Shown in pieces: positions 26,441 through 35,965 of a DNA stretch of 47,668 nucleotides. The first letter of the stretch is position 1; the number at the start of each line of letters is the position of its first letter. The notes beneath the pieces are model-generated. The model made no database searches. It had not been told where the DNA came from and was given only the letters and a program-made list of their open reading frames with translations. The DNA comes from Stutzerimonas stutzeri (GTDB lineage Bacteria; Pseudomonadota; Gammaproteobacteria; Pseudomonadales; Pseudomonadaceae). The position numbers and the translations under genes were made by a program. Location of the stretch: NCBI RefSeq assembly GCF_024448985.1, contig NZ_JAMOII010000027.1, positions 1 through 47,668 of the forward strand. Direction: 5' to 3'.

Positions 26441-27352
26441 ATGAATCCACAAGAACTGAAGGCCATCCTCTCTTCTGGTCTGCTGTCCTTCCCGCTCACC
26501 GATTTCGACCAGCAGGGCGACTTCAACCGTGCCGGTTATATCAAGCGCCTGGAATGGCTGGCGCCTTATGGTGCGACGGCGCTTTTCGCTGCGGGTGGCA
26601 CTGGCGAATTCTTCTCGCTGACACCTCAGGAATATCCGGACATCATCAAGACCGCTGTCGATACTTGCGCCGGGCAGGTGCCGATCCTCGCTGGTGTCGG
26701 CGGCCCGACTCGTCAGGCCATCGCCTATGCCCAGGAAGCGGAGCGTCTGGGGGCGAAAGGTCTGCTGTTGCTGCCTCACTACTTGACTGAAGCCAGCCAG
26801 GAAGGTGTCGCCAGACACGTCGAGGAGGTGTGCAAGTCGGTCAATATCGGTGTGGTGGTCTACAACCGCAACGTTTGCCGGCTGACTGCGCCGCTGCTCG
26901 AGCAACTGGCCGACCGCTGCCCCAACCTGATCGGTTACAAGGACGGCCTGGGCGATATCGAGCTGATGGTGTCCATCCGTCGTCGTCTCGGCGAGCGTCT
27001 GACCTATCTGGGTGGCCTGCCGACTGCCGAAGTCTATGCCGCGGCATACAAGGCGCTCGGCGTTCCGGTCTATTCATCTGCGGTGTTCAACTTCGTTCCG
27101 AAGATGGCGATGGAGTTCTACCATGCCGTCGCCCGCGAGGATCACGAAACCGTCGGTAAGCTGATCGATGATTTCTTCCTGCCGTATCTCGACATCCGCA
27201 ACCGTTGCAAGGGCTACGCGGTCAGCATCGTCAAGGCCGGCGCGCGTATATCTGGTTACGATGCCGGCCCGGTTCGCGCACCCTTGACCGAGCTGCGACC
27301 TGAAGAATACGAAGCGCTCGCCGCTTTGGTCGAAAAGCAGGGCGCTCAATAA
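26441..27352 (+). CDS. kdgD: 5-dehydro-4-deoxyglucarate dehydratase
   Basis: This 303-residue protein belongs to the DHDPS/NAL aldolase family and has the full length of KdgD. The substrate loop [10 protein letters not shown] is at residues 52-61, the catalytic Tyr is Y141 (VVVYNRN), and the Schiff-base lysine is K167 ([10 protein letters not shown]). It removes water and CO2 from 5-dehydro-4-deoxyglucarate to give 2-oxoglutarate semialdehyde, the common step for glucarate and galactarate. It is the first gene of the operon kdgD-KGSADH-gudD-garD. The start overlaps AACAATGA, a 7-of-8 Crc/Hfq motif. AGGA lies about 10 bases upstream. Confidence 0.95.
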   Translation: MNPQELKAILSSGLLSFPLTDFDQQGDFNRAGYIKRLEWLAPYGATALFAAGGTGEFFSLTPQEYPDIIKTAVDTCAGQVPILAGVGGPTRQAIAYAQEAERLGAKGLLLLPHYLTEASQEGVARHVEEVCKSVNIGVVVYNRNVCRLTAPLLEQLADRCPNLIGYKDGLGDIELMVSIRRRLGERLTYLGGLPTAEVYAAAYKALGVPVYSSAVFNFVPKMAMEFYHAVAREDHETVGKLIDDFFLPYLDIRNRCKGYAVSIVKAGARISGYDAGPVRAPLTELRPEEYEALAALVEKQGAQ

Positions 27353-27448
27353 CGGTCCAGCCCGATCTATCACTCGCCCCACCCGCCGCCGGCGCCCGCC
27401 ATCCATTGGCATGGCGCGGTCGGCGGACCTCACGCAGGAGAGAGCTCC

Positions 27449-28891
27449 GTGGCAGACGTAAAACGTTACGACAACTACATCGATGGCCAGTGGGTAACCG
27501 GCAAGAACTATCAGGCCAACATCAATCCATCCGATCTCTCGGACGTCATCGGCGAATACGCCCAGGCGGACGCTACACAGGTCGAGGCCGCCGTCACAGC
27601 AGCACGCAAGGCATTCCCGGCGTGGTCTACGTCGGGCATCCAGGCACGCGCTGATGCGCTTGAGAAAGTCGGTCTGGAAATCCTTGCCCGCCGCGAAGAG
27701 CTGGGCGCGCTCCTGGCCCGCGAAGAGGGCAAGACATTGCCCGAAGCCATCGGCGAAGTGGCTCGCGCCGGTAACATCTTCAAGTTCTTCGCTGGCGAAT
27801 GCCTGCGTCAGGCCGGCGAAACCCTGCAATCGGTCCGTCCGGGCGTGAGCGTCGAGGTGACCCGTGAGCCACTGGGCGTGATCGGCCTGATCACCCCTTG
27901 GAACTTCCCCATCGCCATTCCGGCCTGGAAGATCGCTCCGGCGCTGGCTTACGGCAACTGCGTGGTCATCAAGCCGGCTGATCTGGTCCCTGGCTGCGCC
28001 TGGGCCATCGCCGAAATCATTTCCCGCGCAGGCTTTCCGGCAGGCGTGTTCAATCTGGTGATGGGCAAGGGCCGTGAAGTCGGCGAAGCCATCGTCAACG
28101 ACAAACGCGTCGATGGCGTCAGCTTCACCGGCTCGGTTGGTGTCGGACGTGGCATCGCCGCGACCTGTGTAGGCCGTCATGCCAAGGTTCAGCTGGAGAT
28201 GGGCGGCAAGAATCCGCAGATCATCCTCGATGACGCCGACCTCAACACCGCCGTCGAGCTGGCCACCCAGAGCGCCTTCTATTCGACCGGCCAGCGCTGC
28301 ACCGCGTCCAGCCGCATTATCGTCACCGAAGGCATCTACGACCGTTTCGTCGAAGCCATGATCGAGCGCATCAAGAAGATCAAGGTCGGCTCGGCCCTGG
28401 AGCAGGGCGTGGACGTCGGTCCGGTGGTTTCCGAGGCCCAGCTGGAACAAGACCTGCGGTACATCGAAATCGGCAAGGAAGAGGGCGCACGCCTGGCCTG
28501 TGGTGGAGAACGCGTCAAGTGCGGCACCGAAGGTTACTTCCTCGCGCCGACACTGTTCGTCGACAGCACCGCCGACATGCGCATCAGCCGTGAAGAGATC
28601 TTCGGACCGGTGGCCAACGTGGTCCGCGTGAAGGATTACGACGAAGCCCTGGCGATGGCCAACGACACCGAGTTCGGGCTGTCTGCCGGTATCTGCACCA
28701 CCTCGCTGAAGTACGCCAATCACTTCAAGCGTCATTCCCAGGCCGGGATGGTGATGATCAACCTGCCGACTGCCGGCGTGGATTACCACGTGCCGTTCGG
28801 TGGCCGCAAAGGCTCGTCCTACGGCCCGCGTGAGCAAGGGCGCTATGCCCAGGAGTTCTACACGACGGTGAAGACCACCTACATCGGCTGA
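27449..28891 (+). CDS. 2-oxoglutarate semialdehyde dehydrogenase
   Basis: This 480-residue NAD(P)-dependent aldehyde dehydrogenase has catalytic C284 (YSTGQRCTASSR), general base E250 (VQLEMGGKNPQ) and the cofactor block SFTGSVGVGRGIA (about 225-237). Placed 96 bases after kdgD, it should oxidise 2-oxoglutarate (2,5-dioxopentanoate) semialdehyde to 2-oxoglutarate, delivering the pathway carbon to the TCA cycle. The start is GTG at 27449, with AGGAG 8 bases before it. Specificity is inferred from operon context. Confidence 0.92.
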   Translation: MADVKRYDNYIDGQWVTGKNYQANINPSDLSDVIGEYAQADATQVEAAVTAARKAFPAWSTSGIQARADALEKVGLEILARREELGALLAREEGKTLPEAIGEVARAGNIFKFFAGECLRQAGETLQSVRPGVSVEVTREPLGVIGLITPWNFPIAIPAWKIAPALAYGNCVVIKPADLVPGCAWAIAEIISRAGFPAGVFNLVMGKGREVGEAIVNDKRVDGVSFTGSVGVGRGIAATCVGRHAKVQLEMGGKNPQIILDDADLNTAVELATQSAFYSTGQRCTASSRIIVTEGIYDRFVEAMIERIKKIKVGSALEQGVDVGPVVSEAQLEQDLRYIEIGKEEGARLACGGERVKCGTEGYFLAPTLFVDSTADMRISREEIFGPVANVVRVKDYDEALAMANDTEFGLSAGICTTSLKYANHFKRHSQAGMVMINLPTAGVDYHVPFGGRKGSSYGPREQGRYAQEFYTTVKTTYIG

Positions 28892-28969
28892 TCAGCCGTG
28901 CCGCTTCATGTGATGCAACTTGGCGAGTTGCATCCATGGCGGCAGATTCGTTTTCGCGCAGCGGACCAT

Positions 28970-28977
28970 AAGAACAA
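28970..28977 (+). promoter_or_regulatory. Hfq/Crc motif before gudD
   Basis: AAGAACAA is a perfect AAnAAnAA motif ending 13 bases before the gudD start, next to its purine-rich ribosome-binding site. Confidence 0.5.
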
Positions 28978-28990
28978 TAGAGAGAAGCGT

Positions 28991-30334
28991 ATGAACAACT
29001 CTGCGAATCGAGGCGCTCCGGTCGTCACCGAACTTCAGGTGGTTCCGGTCGCCGGTCAGGACAGCATGCTGCTCAATCTGAGCGGCGCACATGGTCCGTA
29101 TTTCACCCGCAACATCCTCATTCTCAAAGACAGCGCCGGCAACACCGGAGTCGGTGAAGTCCCCGGTGGCGAGGCGATTCGCCAGACCCTGGAAGATGCA
29201 CGTGCCATCCTTGTCGGTCAGTCGGTCGGCAATTTCAATGGTCTGCTCAATCAGGCCCGTAAGGCGTTCGCCGACCGCGACGTCGCGGGCCGCGGCCTGC
29301 AGACTTTCGATCTGCGTATCGCCATTCATGCCATTACCGCAATCGAGTCGGCATTGCTGGACCTGCTCGGCCAGCATCTCAACGTGCCGGTTGCGGCCTT
29401 GCTCGGTGATGGGCAACAGCGCGACGAAGTCGAGATGCTCGGTTATTTGTTCTTCATTGCCGATCGCAACAAGACTGACCTCGGCTACCGCGACGAATCG
29501 GATGCCAGCGACGCCTGGTTCCGGGTGCGCAATGAAGAAGCATTGACCCCCGAGACGGTCGTACGTCAGGCCGAAGCGGCCTACGAGCGTTACGGCTTCA
29601 AGGATTTCAAACTCAAGGGCGGCGTGCTGCCGGGCAGCGAAGAGGTCAAGGCGATCCGTGCGCTGGCTGAGCGTTTCCCCGATGCCCGCATTACGCTGGA
29701 CCCCAACGGGGCCTGGTCGCTGGCCGAGGCCATCGATTTGTGCAAAGACCTGCACGGCGTGCTGGCATATGCCGAAGACCCGAGTGGCGCCGAGAACGGT
29801 TATTCCGGTCGTGAAGTCATGGCTGAATTCCGTCGTGCCACTGGCCTGCCAACCGCGACCAATATGATCGCGACCGATTGGCGACAGATGGGTCACACCG
29901 TTCAGCTGCAATCGGTGGACATCCCGCTGGCAGATCCGCACTTCTGGACCATGAGCGGTTCGGTGCGTGTGGCGCAGATGTGTAATGACTGGGGCCTGAC
30001 CTGGGGCTCGCATTCCAACAATCATTTCGACATTTCGCTGGCGATGTTCACCCACGTGGCCGCTGCGGCGCCGGGCAAGATCACCGCGATCGACACCCAT
30101 TGGATCTGGCAGGACGGCCAATACCTGACCCGTGAACCGTTGCAGATCGTTGGTGGCAAGGTCGCCGTGCCGGCCAAGGCAGGGCTGGGGATCGAGCTGG
30201 ACATGGATGCGCTGCAGAAAGCCCATGAGCTGTATCTGGAGAAAGGACTTGGCGCACGCGACGATGCCATCGCCATGCAGTTCCTGATTTCGGATTGGAC
30301 CTTCAACAACAAGCGACCGTGCATGGTGCGCTGA
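28991..30334 (+). CDS. gudD: Glucarate dehydratase
   Basis: This 447-residue enzyme aligns along its whole length with E. coli GudD (446), including the end NKRPCMVR. K207 and K209 (FKLKGG) and H341 (SHSNNHF) form the active site, with metal ligands in [15 protein letters not shown] and TATNM. It converts D-glucarate (and L-idarate) to 5-dehydro-4-deoxyglucarate. The frame is open 31 codons upstream, but the ATG at 28991 is chosen because homologues start there and a purine run (AGAGAAG) precedes it. It lies in an operon with kdgD, KGSADH and garD. A second, more divergent copy is at 24487-25890. Confidence 0.95.
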   Translation: MNNSANRGAPVVTELQVVPVAGQDSMLLNLSGAHGPYFTRNILILKDSAGNTGVGEVPGGEAIRQTLEDARAILVGQSVGNFNGLLNQARKAFADRDVAGRGLQTFDLRIAIHAITAIESALLDLLGQHLNVPVAALLGDGQQRDEVEMLGYLFFIADRNKTDLGYRDESDASDAWFRVRNEEALTPETVVRQAEAAYERYGFKDFKLKGGVLPGSEEVKAIRALAERFPDARITLDPNGAWSLAEAIDLCKDLHGVLAYAEDPSGAENGYSGREVMAEFRRATGLPTATNMIATDWRQMGHTVQLQSVDIPLADPHFWTMSGSVRVAQMCNDWGLTWGSHSNNHFDISLAMFTHVAAAAPGKITAIDTHWIWQDGQYLTREPLQIVGGKVAVPAKAGLGIELDMDALQKAHELYLEKGLGARDDAIAMQFLISDWTFNNKRPCMVR

Positions 30335-30354
30335 TTCGAGCCCATGCAGGCCGC

Positions 30355-30418
30355 TTCGCGAGCAAGCTCGCTCCTACAAGAACGGCACTGCAACCGTAGG
30401 AGCGAGCTTGCTCGCGAA
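30355..30418. repeat. Paired pseudomonad REP element
   Basis: Two 23-base arms (30355-30377 and 30396-30418) are perfect inverted copies 18 bases apart, each holding the palindromic core GAGCGAGCTTGCTCGCGA common in pseudomonad genomes. The element lies between gudD and garD and would form a long hairpin in the message. Its core differs from the other REP family in this window. Confidence 0.9.
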
Positions 30419-30439
30419 CGCCTCCGCAACGCGACCGAA

Positions 30440-30447
30440 AACAATAA
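30440..30447 (+). promoter_or_regulatory. Hfq/Crc motif before garD
   Basis: AACAATAA, a perfect AAnAAnAA motif, ends 23 bases before the garD start. Confidence 0.45.
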
Positions 30448-30470
30448 CCGGGGCCATACCGGAGACTTAA

Positions 30471-32036
30471 ATGAACGAAACCGCCGAACTAATTCAACAC
30501 CAAGATTCACCTCGTTATATTCGTCTGAACGAGGCGGATAACGTGGCCGTGGTGGTCAACGATGGTGGCGTACCGACCGGAGCTCGCTTCTCAGATGGGT
30601 TGGTCACGGTCGAATCGGTGCCGCAAAGCCACAAGGTCGCGCTGGTGGACATCGCCCCTGACCAGCCGGTATGCCGTTACGGGCAGATCATCGGTTACGC
30701 GCTCGAACCTATCGCCTGCGGATCATGGGTCAAGGAAACCCAGCTGCGCATGCCCTCGGCGCCGCCCCTCGACAGCTTGCCAATGTCAGACGCCGTGCCA
30801 CAACGGCTCGAGCCGCTCGAAGGCTTCACCTTCGAGGGTTACCGTAACGCCGATGGCACCGTAGGCACGCGCAACGTGCTCGGCATTACCACCACTGTGC
30901 AATGCGTGACCGGCGTGCTCGATCATGCGGTCGCGCGCATCCGCAAGGAGCTGCTGCCCAAATACCCCAACGTCGACGACGTCGTCGCGCTGACGCACAG
31001 CTATGGTTGTGGCGTGGCGATCAACGCCAAGGACGCCTACATCCCGATCCGCACCGTGCGCAATCTGGCGCGCAATCCGAATCTTGGCGGCGAAGCCCTG
31101 GTTATCAGCCTCGGCTGCGAGAAGCTGCAGGCCGAGCAGGTGATGCACGAGGGCGACGCCTCGGTCGATCTCAGCGAGCCCTGGCTCTACCGCCTGCAGG
31201 AGTCCACCACCGGCTTTGGGGAGATGATCGAACAGATCATGGCCCTGGCCGAAACGCGGCTGCAAAAGCTGAATCGCCGCCAGCGCGAAACCGTACCGGC
31301 CTCCGAGCTGATCCTCGGCATGCAATGCGGTGGCAGCGACGCCTTTTCCGGTATCACCGCCAATCCGGCGCTGGGCTACGCCTCGGATCTGCTGATCCGC
31401 GCGGGCGCCACGGTGATGTTTTCCGAAGTGACCGAAGTGCGCGACGCCATCTACATGCTCACCTCACGCGCCGAAACGCCGGAAGTGGCCGAAGCGCTGG
31501 TGCGTGAAATGGACTGGTACGACCAATATCTGGAGCGCGGCGCGGCGGATCGCAGCGCCAACACCACGCCGGGCAACAAGAAGGGCGGCCTGTCCAATAT
31601 CGTTGAGAAATCTCTGGGCTCCATCGTCAAGTCCGGCAGCAGCGCCATTAATGGCGTACTCGGCCCAGGCGAACGCTTCAGCGGTAAGGGCCTGATCTAT
31701 TGCGCGACACCGGCCAGTGACTTCGTCTGCGGCACGCTTCAGTTGGCAGCTGGGATGAATCTGCACGTGTTCACCACCGGGCGCGGTACGCCTTATGGCT
31801 TGGCCATGGCGCCGGTGGTCAAGGTCTCGACCCGTACCGAGCTGGCCGAGCGCTGGCCAGACCTGATCGACGTGGACGCTGGGCGCATCGCCACTGGGCG
31901 TTCCAGCATCGAGGAGCTGGGCTGGGAGCTGTTCCACTACTATCTGGATGTCGCCAGCGGCCGGAAGAAGACCTGGGCCGAGCGGCACAGGATTCACAAC
32001 GACATCACCTTGTTCAACCCGGCACCAATCACCTGA
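30471..32036 (+). CDS. garD: Galactarate dehydratase, UxaA/GarD family
   Basis: This 521-residue enzyme has an N-terminal SAF-like domain (about residues 15-100) and a UxaA-type dehydratase body. Conserved blocks are [20 protein letters not shown] (about 119-138), [48 protein letters not shown], and [17 protein letters not shown] near the C-terminus; their Cys and His residues probably hold the metal. It converts galactarate (meso-galactaric acid) to 5-dehydro-4-deoxyglucarate, feeding KdgD. GGAG precedes the ATG by 6 bases. The REP pair upstream may uncouple its expression from gudD. All key blocks are intact. Confidence 0.92.
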   Translation: MNETAELIQHQDSPRYIRLNEADNVAVVVNDGGVPTGARFSDGLVTVESVPQSHKVALVDIAPDQPVCRYGQIIGYALEPIACGSWVKETQLRMPSAPPLDSLPMSDAVPQRLEPLEGFTFEGYRNADGTVGTRNVLGITTTVQCVTGVLDHAVARIRKELLPKYPNVDDVVALTHSYGCGVAINAKDAYIPIRTVRNLARNPNLGGEALVISLGCEKLQAEQVMHEGDASVDLSEPWLYRLQESTTGFGEMIEQIMALAETRLQKLNRRQRETVPASELILGMQCGGSDAFSGITANPALGYASDLLIRAGATVMFSEVTEVRDAIYMLTSRAETPEVAEALVREMDWYDQYLERGAADRSANTTPGNKKGGLSNIVEKSLGSIVKSGSSAINGVLGPGERFSGKGLIYCATPASDFVCGTLQLAAGMNLHVFTTGRGTPYGLAMAPVVKVSTRTELAERWPDLIDVDAGRIATGRSSIEELGWELFHYYLDVASGRKKTWAERHRIHNDITLFNPAPIT

Positions 32037-32060
32037 CTCCCGCACTTAGCATACGTTGAT

Positions 32061-32202
32061 GTAGGGCCGAACTCGTTCGGCCAAGAGCTTCGCGGAGGGA
32101 GCGAGGCTCGCCCCTACAGGCAACATTTGCACGGCCTATGTAGGGTTGAACTTGTTCAACCAAAGCTCGGCACTGGATCAGGGCGAATAAATTCGCCCCT
32201 AC
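32061..32202. repeat. Cluster of four REP palindromes
   Basis: Four short palindromes occur within 142 bases after garD: GTAGGGCCGAACTCGTTCGG.. (32061-32082), an imperfect GGGAGCGAGGCTCGCCCC copy ending CTAC (about 32097-32117), GTAGGGTTGAACTTGTTC.. (32140-32161), and GGGCGAATAAATTCGCCCCT.. (32181-32202). Orientation alternates (GTAGGG...CTAC), as in REP pairs mobilised by RAYT proteins. They may also stabilise the 3' end of the operon transcript. Confidence 0.85.
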
Positions 32203-32315
32203 GGTGACCTAGGCGGAAGATACGTACACTGCCGAATGCTCTTATTTCGCAAGATCGAAGCGGCCATAGGTGTCGCAGATATCGTGCGAGCCACCGCTCA
32301 CTATCGAGGTAGCCC

Positions 32316-33243
32316 GTGACCTGCATTCTCCAGCTTGGCCCCCTTACCGAACGTTTCAACCGCAGCCTGGCTGCCGAGCATGAGGTACTGCGCATCTGGG
32401 AGCAGGACGCTGATGCGTTGCTCGATCGTCAGGGTCACCGCATCGAGGTCGTGGTGACCTCCGCGTTTCGGGTGCTCGGCGGCTCTGATCGAACGCTTGC
32501 CCAACCTGCAGGCGATCATCAGCTTCGGGGTCGGCTATGACTCCATCGACGTGGCGGCGGCGCGGGTACGCGGCATTCCTGTGAGCAATACGCCGGACGT
32601 GCTCAACGATTGCGTGGCGGATCTGGCGTTCGGGCTAATCATCGACTGTGCGCGGCAGATGTCGCGTGCCGACCGCTTTGTCCGCGCAAGCGAATGGCTT
32701 TCCGGCGGTTTGCCGCTGGCGACCAGTGTCAGCGGCAAACGGCTCGGTATCGTCGGCCTTGGCCGCATCGGCGAGGCGGTAGCCAAGCGTTCCAGTGGTT
32801 TCGACATGCAGGTGCGTTACCACAATCGTCGACCGGTCGATGGCAGCGCTTACGGTTATGAGCCGAGTCTGAACGAGCTGGCGCGCTGGAGTGATTTTCT
32901 CGTGCTGACTTGCCCGGGCGGGGCGAGCACACGCAACCTGATCGATCGGGACGTATTGGACGCGCTTGGCCCGAACGGCATCCTGATCAACGTGTCCCGC
33001 GGCTCGGTCGTGGACGAACCGGCGCTGGTCGAGGCGCTAGTTGAGGGACGGCTCGGCGGCGCGGGGCTCGATGTTTACGCTGAAGAGCCCAAGGTGCCGC
33101 CGGTTTTGTTCGAGCTACCCAATGTCGTCCTGCTCCCGCATATCGGTAGTGCCACTGCGGAAACGCGATTAGCGATGGAAGAACTGTTATTCGCTAATCT
33201 GCATGCGTTTATCGAACGTGGAGAGTTGGTAACGGCTGTGTGA
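32316..33243 (+). pseudogene. D-2-hydroxyacid dehydrogenase gene broken by a frameshift
   Basis: The gene starts at GTG 32316 with GAGG upstream. It reads TCILQLGPLTERFNRSLAAE... to about 32465, then continues one frame over as GCSAALIERLPNLQAIISFG (from about 32470) and on to 33243. One inserted or two missing bases near 32462-32470 explain the break. The rest is a complete glyoxylate/hydroxypyruvate-reductase-type NAD(P) enzyme: substrate loop SFGVGYDSIDVAAA, Rossmann block GLGRIGEAVAKR, catalytic Arg in NVSRGSVVDE, and His in LLPHIGSATAETR. The repaired length, about 309 residues, is normal. A truncated product could start internally at 32497 but lacks the N-terminal half of the substrate domain. 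A sequencing error is possible. Confidence 0.8.
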
Positions 33244-33308
33244 GCGCGCGCAACCGGTGCGTTCGGATCTTCGTCGCGACGGGGTTGAAGGACGGGATTC
33301 GGGAATCT

Positions 33309-33365
33309 GTAGGGCCGAACTTGTTCGGCCTTTGCACCTCTGCGGCCGAATGAATTCGGCCCTAC
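33309..33365. repeat. REP pair (copy 1)
   Basis: GTAGGGCCGAACTTGTTCGG.. and the inverted GGCCGAATGAATTCGGCC.. ending CCTAC are separated by 13 bases. Copy 2, 125 bases downstream, shares both palindromes, the spacer CACCTCTGC, and the following CCGTTCCAT, so the two arose by tandem duplication. Confidence 0.9.
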
Positions 33366-33433
33366 GGACCTGGGCCGTTCCATAATTATTTGTCTTTTAT
33401 ATTAATGGCTTAGTCTTAATAAGAAATTCGGAA

Positions 33434-33492
33434 GTGCAGGGCCGAACTTGTTCGGCCCTGCACCTCTGCGGCCGAATGAATTCGGCCCTGCA
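33434..33492. repeat. REP pair (copy 2)
   Basis: Near-identical to copy 1 but with GCAGGG replacing GTAGGG at both outer ends, a matched pair of changes that keeps the stem complementary. It overlaps the open frame upstream of the epimerase gene and explains the spurious N-terminal extension there. Confidence 0.9.
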
Positions 33493-33531
33493 GACTTGAA
33501 CCGTTCCATGACAAATCCCAGGAGCCTCAGC

Positions 33532-34440
33532 ATGCAAAGCCCGCCGCCCGATCTGTTCGAAACGCACCTGCAACGAGGGCCGCTACGATTGTCGATCTGC
33601 CCGCCGCTGGGCGGGGCGATTACGCGCCTGGCCTACGACGGGATCGATCTGCTGCGCCCCTGGGACGGTACCAATAACGTGCGCCGCACCGGCTGCTTCG
33701 TGCTGGCACCTTTTTCCAATCGGATCGGTGACGCTGCCTTCGAGCACGAAGGCCAACGCTATCCACTGCGCAGCCTGTCTGCCGAACACCCATTGCCGAT
33801 TCATGGCGTTGCCTGGAAGCGCGCCTGGAGCGTGACCGAACAGGGCGGCGCCAACCTGAACCTGCATTTCACCCATCGACCCGACGGCGAAGCGGCGCTG
33901 GACTGGCCGTTCGCCTTTGAGCTCGAACATGAGCTGCGCCTGGACGAGCAGGGCGTCGATTTACGCCTGAGCCTGCGCAACATCGACACGCGATCGATGC
34001 CGGCTGGCCTCGGCTGGCACCCGTATTTCGCCCGCCATGACACGTGCATGCTGCAATTCTCCGCGCAGTCGGTTTGGCTGAGCGATGAGCGAAACTTGCC
34101 AGCTGAGTTGAAGGAAGTGCCGGCCCAGTGGGATTTTCAGCAGCCACGGCGCCTGGAGTCACAGAACCTGGACAACTGCTTCGTCGGTTGGAATGGGCCG
34201 GCGCGGATCGGTTGGCCGGGCAAAGGTATCGAGCTAACAATGACGAGCGAAATGAGGCATCTGGTGGTGTTCACCCCGCCTGCGGAAATGGGTTTTTTCG
34301 CGATGGAACCGGTTTCCCACGCCAACAACGCGCTCGGCATGAGCGATCCGATGGCGAACGGAATGCGCACCCTGGCACCCGGCGAAGTCATGCGAATCGG
34401 TTGCCGGATCAGCGTCGAAAGGACGAGCCGCTCGCGATAG
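33532..34440 (+). CDS. Aldose 1-epimerase (GalM) family protein
   Basis: With the start at 33532 the protein has 302 residues and the GalM fold. Motifs are APFSNRIGDA (conserved Arg), LPIHGVAW (catalytic His), GLGWHPYF (second His) and FFAMEPVSHANNA (catalytic Glu). The start is set by AGGAG 7 bases upstream; longer in-frame starts at 33448 and 33508 run into the REP repeat. The enzyme interconverts alpha and beta anomers of a sugar in the cytoplasm. Between the garD operon and oprD it may mutarotate uronates to the beta form used by uronate dehydrogenase; that role is inference. Confidence 0.85.
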   Translation: MQSPPPDLFETHLQRGPLRLSICPPLGGAITRLAYDGIDLLRPWDGTNNVRRTGCFVLAPFSNRIGDAAFEHEGQRYPLRSLSAEHPLPIHGVAWKRAWSVTEQGGANLNLHFTHRPDGEAALDWPFAFELEHELRLDEQGVDLRLSLRNIDTRSMPAGLGWHPYFARHDTCMLQFSAQSVWLSDERNLPAELKEVPAQWDFQQPRRLESQNLDNCFVGWNGPARIGWPGKGIELTMTSEMRHLVVFTPPAEMGFFAMEPVSHANNALGMSDPMANGMRTLAPGEVMRIGCRISVERTSRSR

Positions 34441-34600
34441 TAGAAGCGGGCTGCTTATCGTCTCGGCCGAAGCGTAAGCCCTGCGCCATATGCAGGCGGC
34501 AAAGATCATCGGCGGGATTCAGCCGCCCGGCGCCACGCCTCAGCGAAAGGTGCAGCCGCTCCAACAAGACTTCCCACCCGTTTCTCCGTCCACCTGGACG

Positions 34601-34625
34601 AAAAAAGCCCGTCACAAGGACGGGC
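34601..34625 (-). terminator. Rho-independent terminator of oprD
   Basis: On the minus strand a 7-pair stem (34619-34625 with 34607-34613, loop of 5) is followed by six T residues (34601-34606), 54 bases past the oprD stop. Confidence 0.88.
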
Positions 34626-34678
34626 AAAGTTTCCGCAACAGGAGCGAGGAGTGTTGCGTCCAGCGTGGTGAATGCTGC

Positions 34679-35965
34679 TTACAGGATCGAAATCGGATAG
34701 TTGAAGATCAGACGATTCTCGTCGAACTCGTTGGTGCTGAACGAGCTGTCCCGACGCATGCTGGAGTTACGCCACTTGATGTTCAGGTTCTTGAGCGCAC
34801 CACTCTGCACGGTGTAAGCCAGTTCGGACTCGCGACCCCATTCCTTGCCTTCGTCACCGCTTGTGGTAGTGATGTTGTCGCCGCTGATGTAGCGGTTCAT
34901 CAGAGTTAGCCCAGGAATGCCAACACCTGCGAAGTTGTAGTCATGGCGCAGCTGCCAGGAACGCTCATCGGCAGCGTCGTAGGCGGAGTTGAAGCTGTCG
35001 TTGGCCAGCGAAGCGCCGCTGGTACCGTTGACGCGCATCCACTGATCACCGCTGACTTTCTGCAGGCCGACGTAGAAGGTATGGGCACCGGTTTGCAGGC
35101 CGAACAGACCGGAATAGGTCTTGTTGTCCAGGTCACCGGCCAGCGCGCTACCTTCATCCTTGCCGGTGAAGTAGCCGAGATTCGCCGTGAAGGCGAGGTT
35201 GTCACCGATGGGCTGGGTGTGCAGCAGCTGGACGTAGCTCTGCTGGTAGATGTCTTCGAGGCGGGCATGCCACAGGCCGACCTTGGTCTGATCGGTGAAG
35301 GCGTATTCGCCACCAGCGAAGTTGAAGCGATCCGACTCTGCAGTGATGCCGTTCAGTCCGTCGCGATATGTCATGTCGTCCATGCTGCCATTATCACGGG
35401 TGCTGTTCTGGCGCATCTGGCCGCCGTACAGCGTCAGGTTGCTGATCTCCTTGGAAGTGATCATGCCGCCCTCGAAAGTCTGCGGCAGCGAACGCCCGTC
35501 ATCTGCGCGCAATACCGGTACGACTACCTGCCATTCACCGACACGGATTTCGGTTTCCGAGAGTTTGGCTTTCGCAGCTACGGCGATGCGGCCGAAATCA
35601 TCGGCGGGGTGACGATCATCGCCTGTGCCGTGCGTCGGGAGCAGTGCGGTTCCGTAAGTGCCACCACCACCGTCCAACTTCACCGACAGCATGGCCAGCG
35701 CATCGACGCCAAAGCCGATCGGACCGGGCGTATAACCGGATTGAACGTTGAGAATGAAGCTCTGCGTCCATTCTTCGGCCTTATTCTGACCACCGTTATA
35801 GGCCGGATCGACGAAGTTGCGGTTGATGTAGAAATTACGTGCGTTCAAGGTGACTTTGCTGCCTTCGACAAAGCCTTCCGCTGCGTGAGCAGCAGCGGGT
35901 ATGCCAAGTGCCAGCGACAGCGTGCCCGCGAAGACGGCGGCGGACAGTGGATTGCGTGGGGTCAT
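34679..35965 (-). CDS. OprD-family outer-membrane porin
   Basis: This 428-residue porin has a signal peptide (SAAVFAGTLSLALGIPAAAHA) and the OprD mature start (FVEGSKVTLNARNFYINRNF). The family's repeated barrel strands follow (RIAVAAKAKLSETEIRVGEW, SWQLRHDYNFAGVGIPGLTL), and the last strand ends ENRLIFNYPISIL. OprD proteins are 18-strand channels for small carboxylates. The frame is open to 36091, but the ATG at 35965 with GGGAG upstream and a proper signal peptide is correct. An operator shared with udh sits at its promoter, so it probably admits uronates or aldarates. Perfect AACAACAA touches the start codon. Confidence 0.92.
   Translation of the reverse strand: MTPRNPLSAAVFAGTLSLALGIPAAAHAAEGFVEGSKVTLNARNFYINRNFVDPAYNGGQNKAEEWTQSFILNVQSGYTPGPIGFGVDALAMLSVKLDGGGGTYGTALLPTHGTGDDRHPADDFGRIAVAAKAKLSETEIRVGEWQVVVPVLRADDGRSLPQTFEGGMITSKEISNLTLYGGQMRQNSTRDNGSMDDMTYRDGLNGITAESDRFNFAGGEYAFTDQTKVGLWHARLEDIYQQSYVQLLHTQPIGDNLAFTANLGYFTGKDEGSALAGDLDNKTYSGLFGLQTGAHTFYVGLQKVSGDQWMRVNGTSGASLANDSFNSAYDAADERSWQLRHDYNFAGVGIPGLTLMNRYISGDNITTTSGDEGKEWGRESELAYTVQSGALKNLNIKWRNSSMRRDSSFSTNEFDENRLIFNYPISIL

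Noticed and set aside
33448-33531. N-terminal extension of the epimerase (FGPAPLRPNEFGPADLNRS)
   Set aside because: It is the translation of a REP palindrome; a proper AGGAG and ATG lie downstream at 33532.
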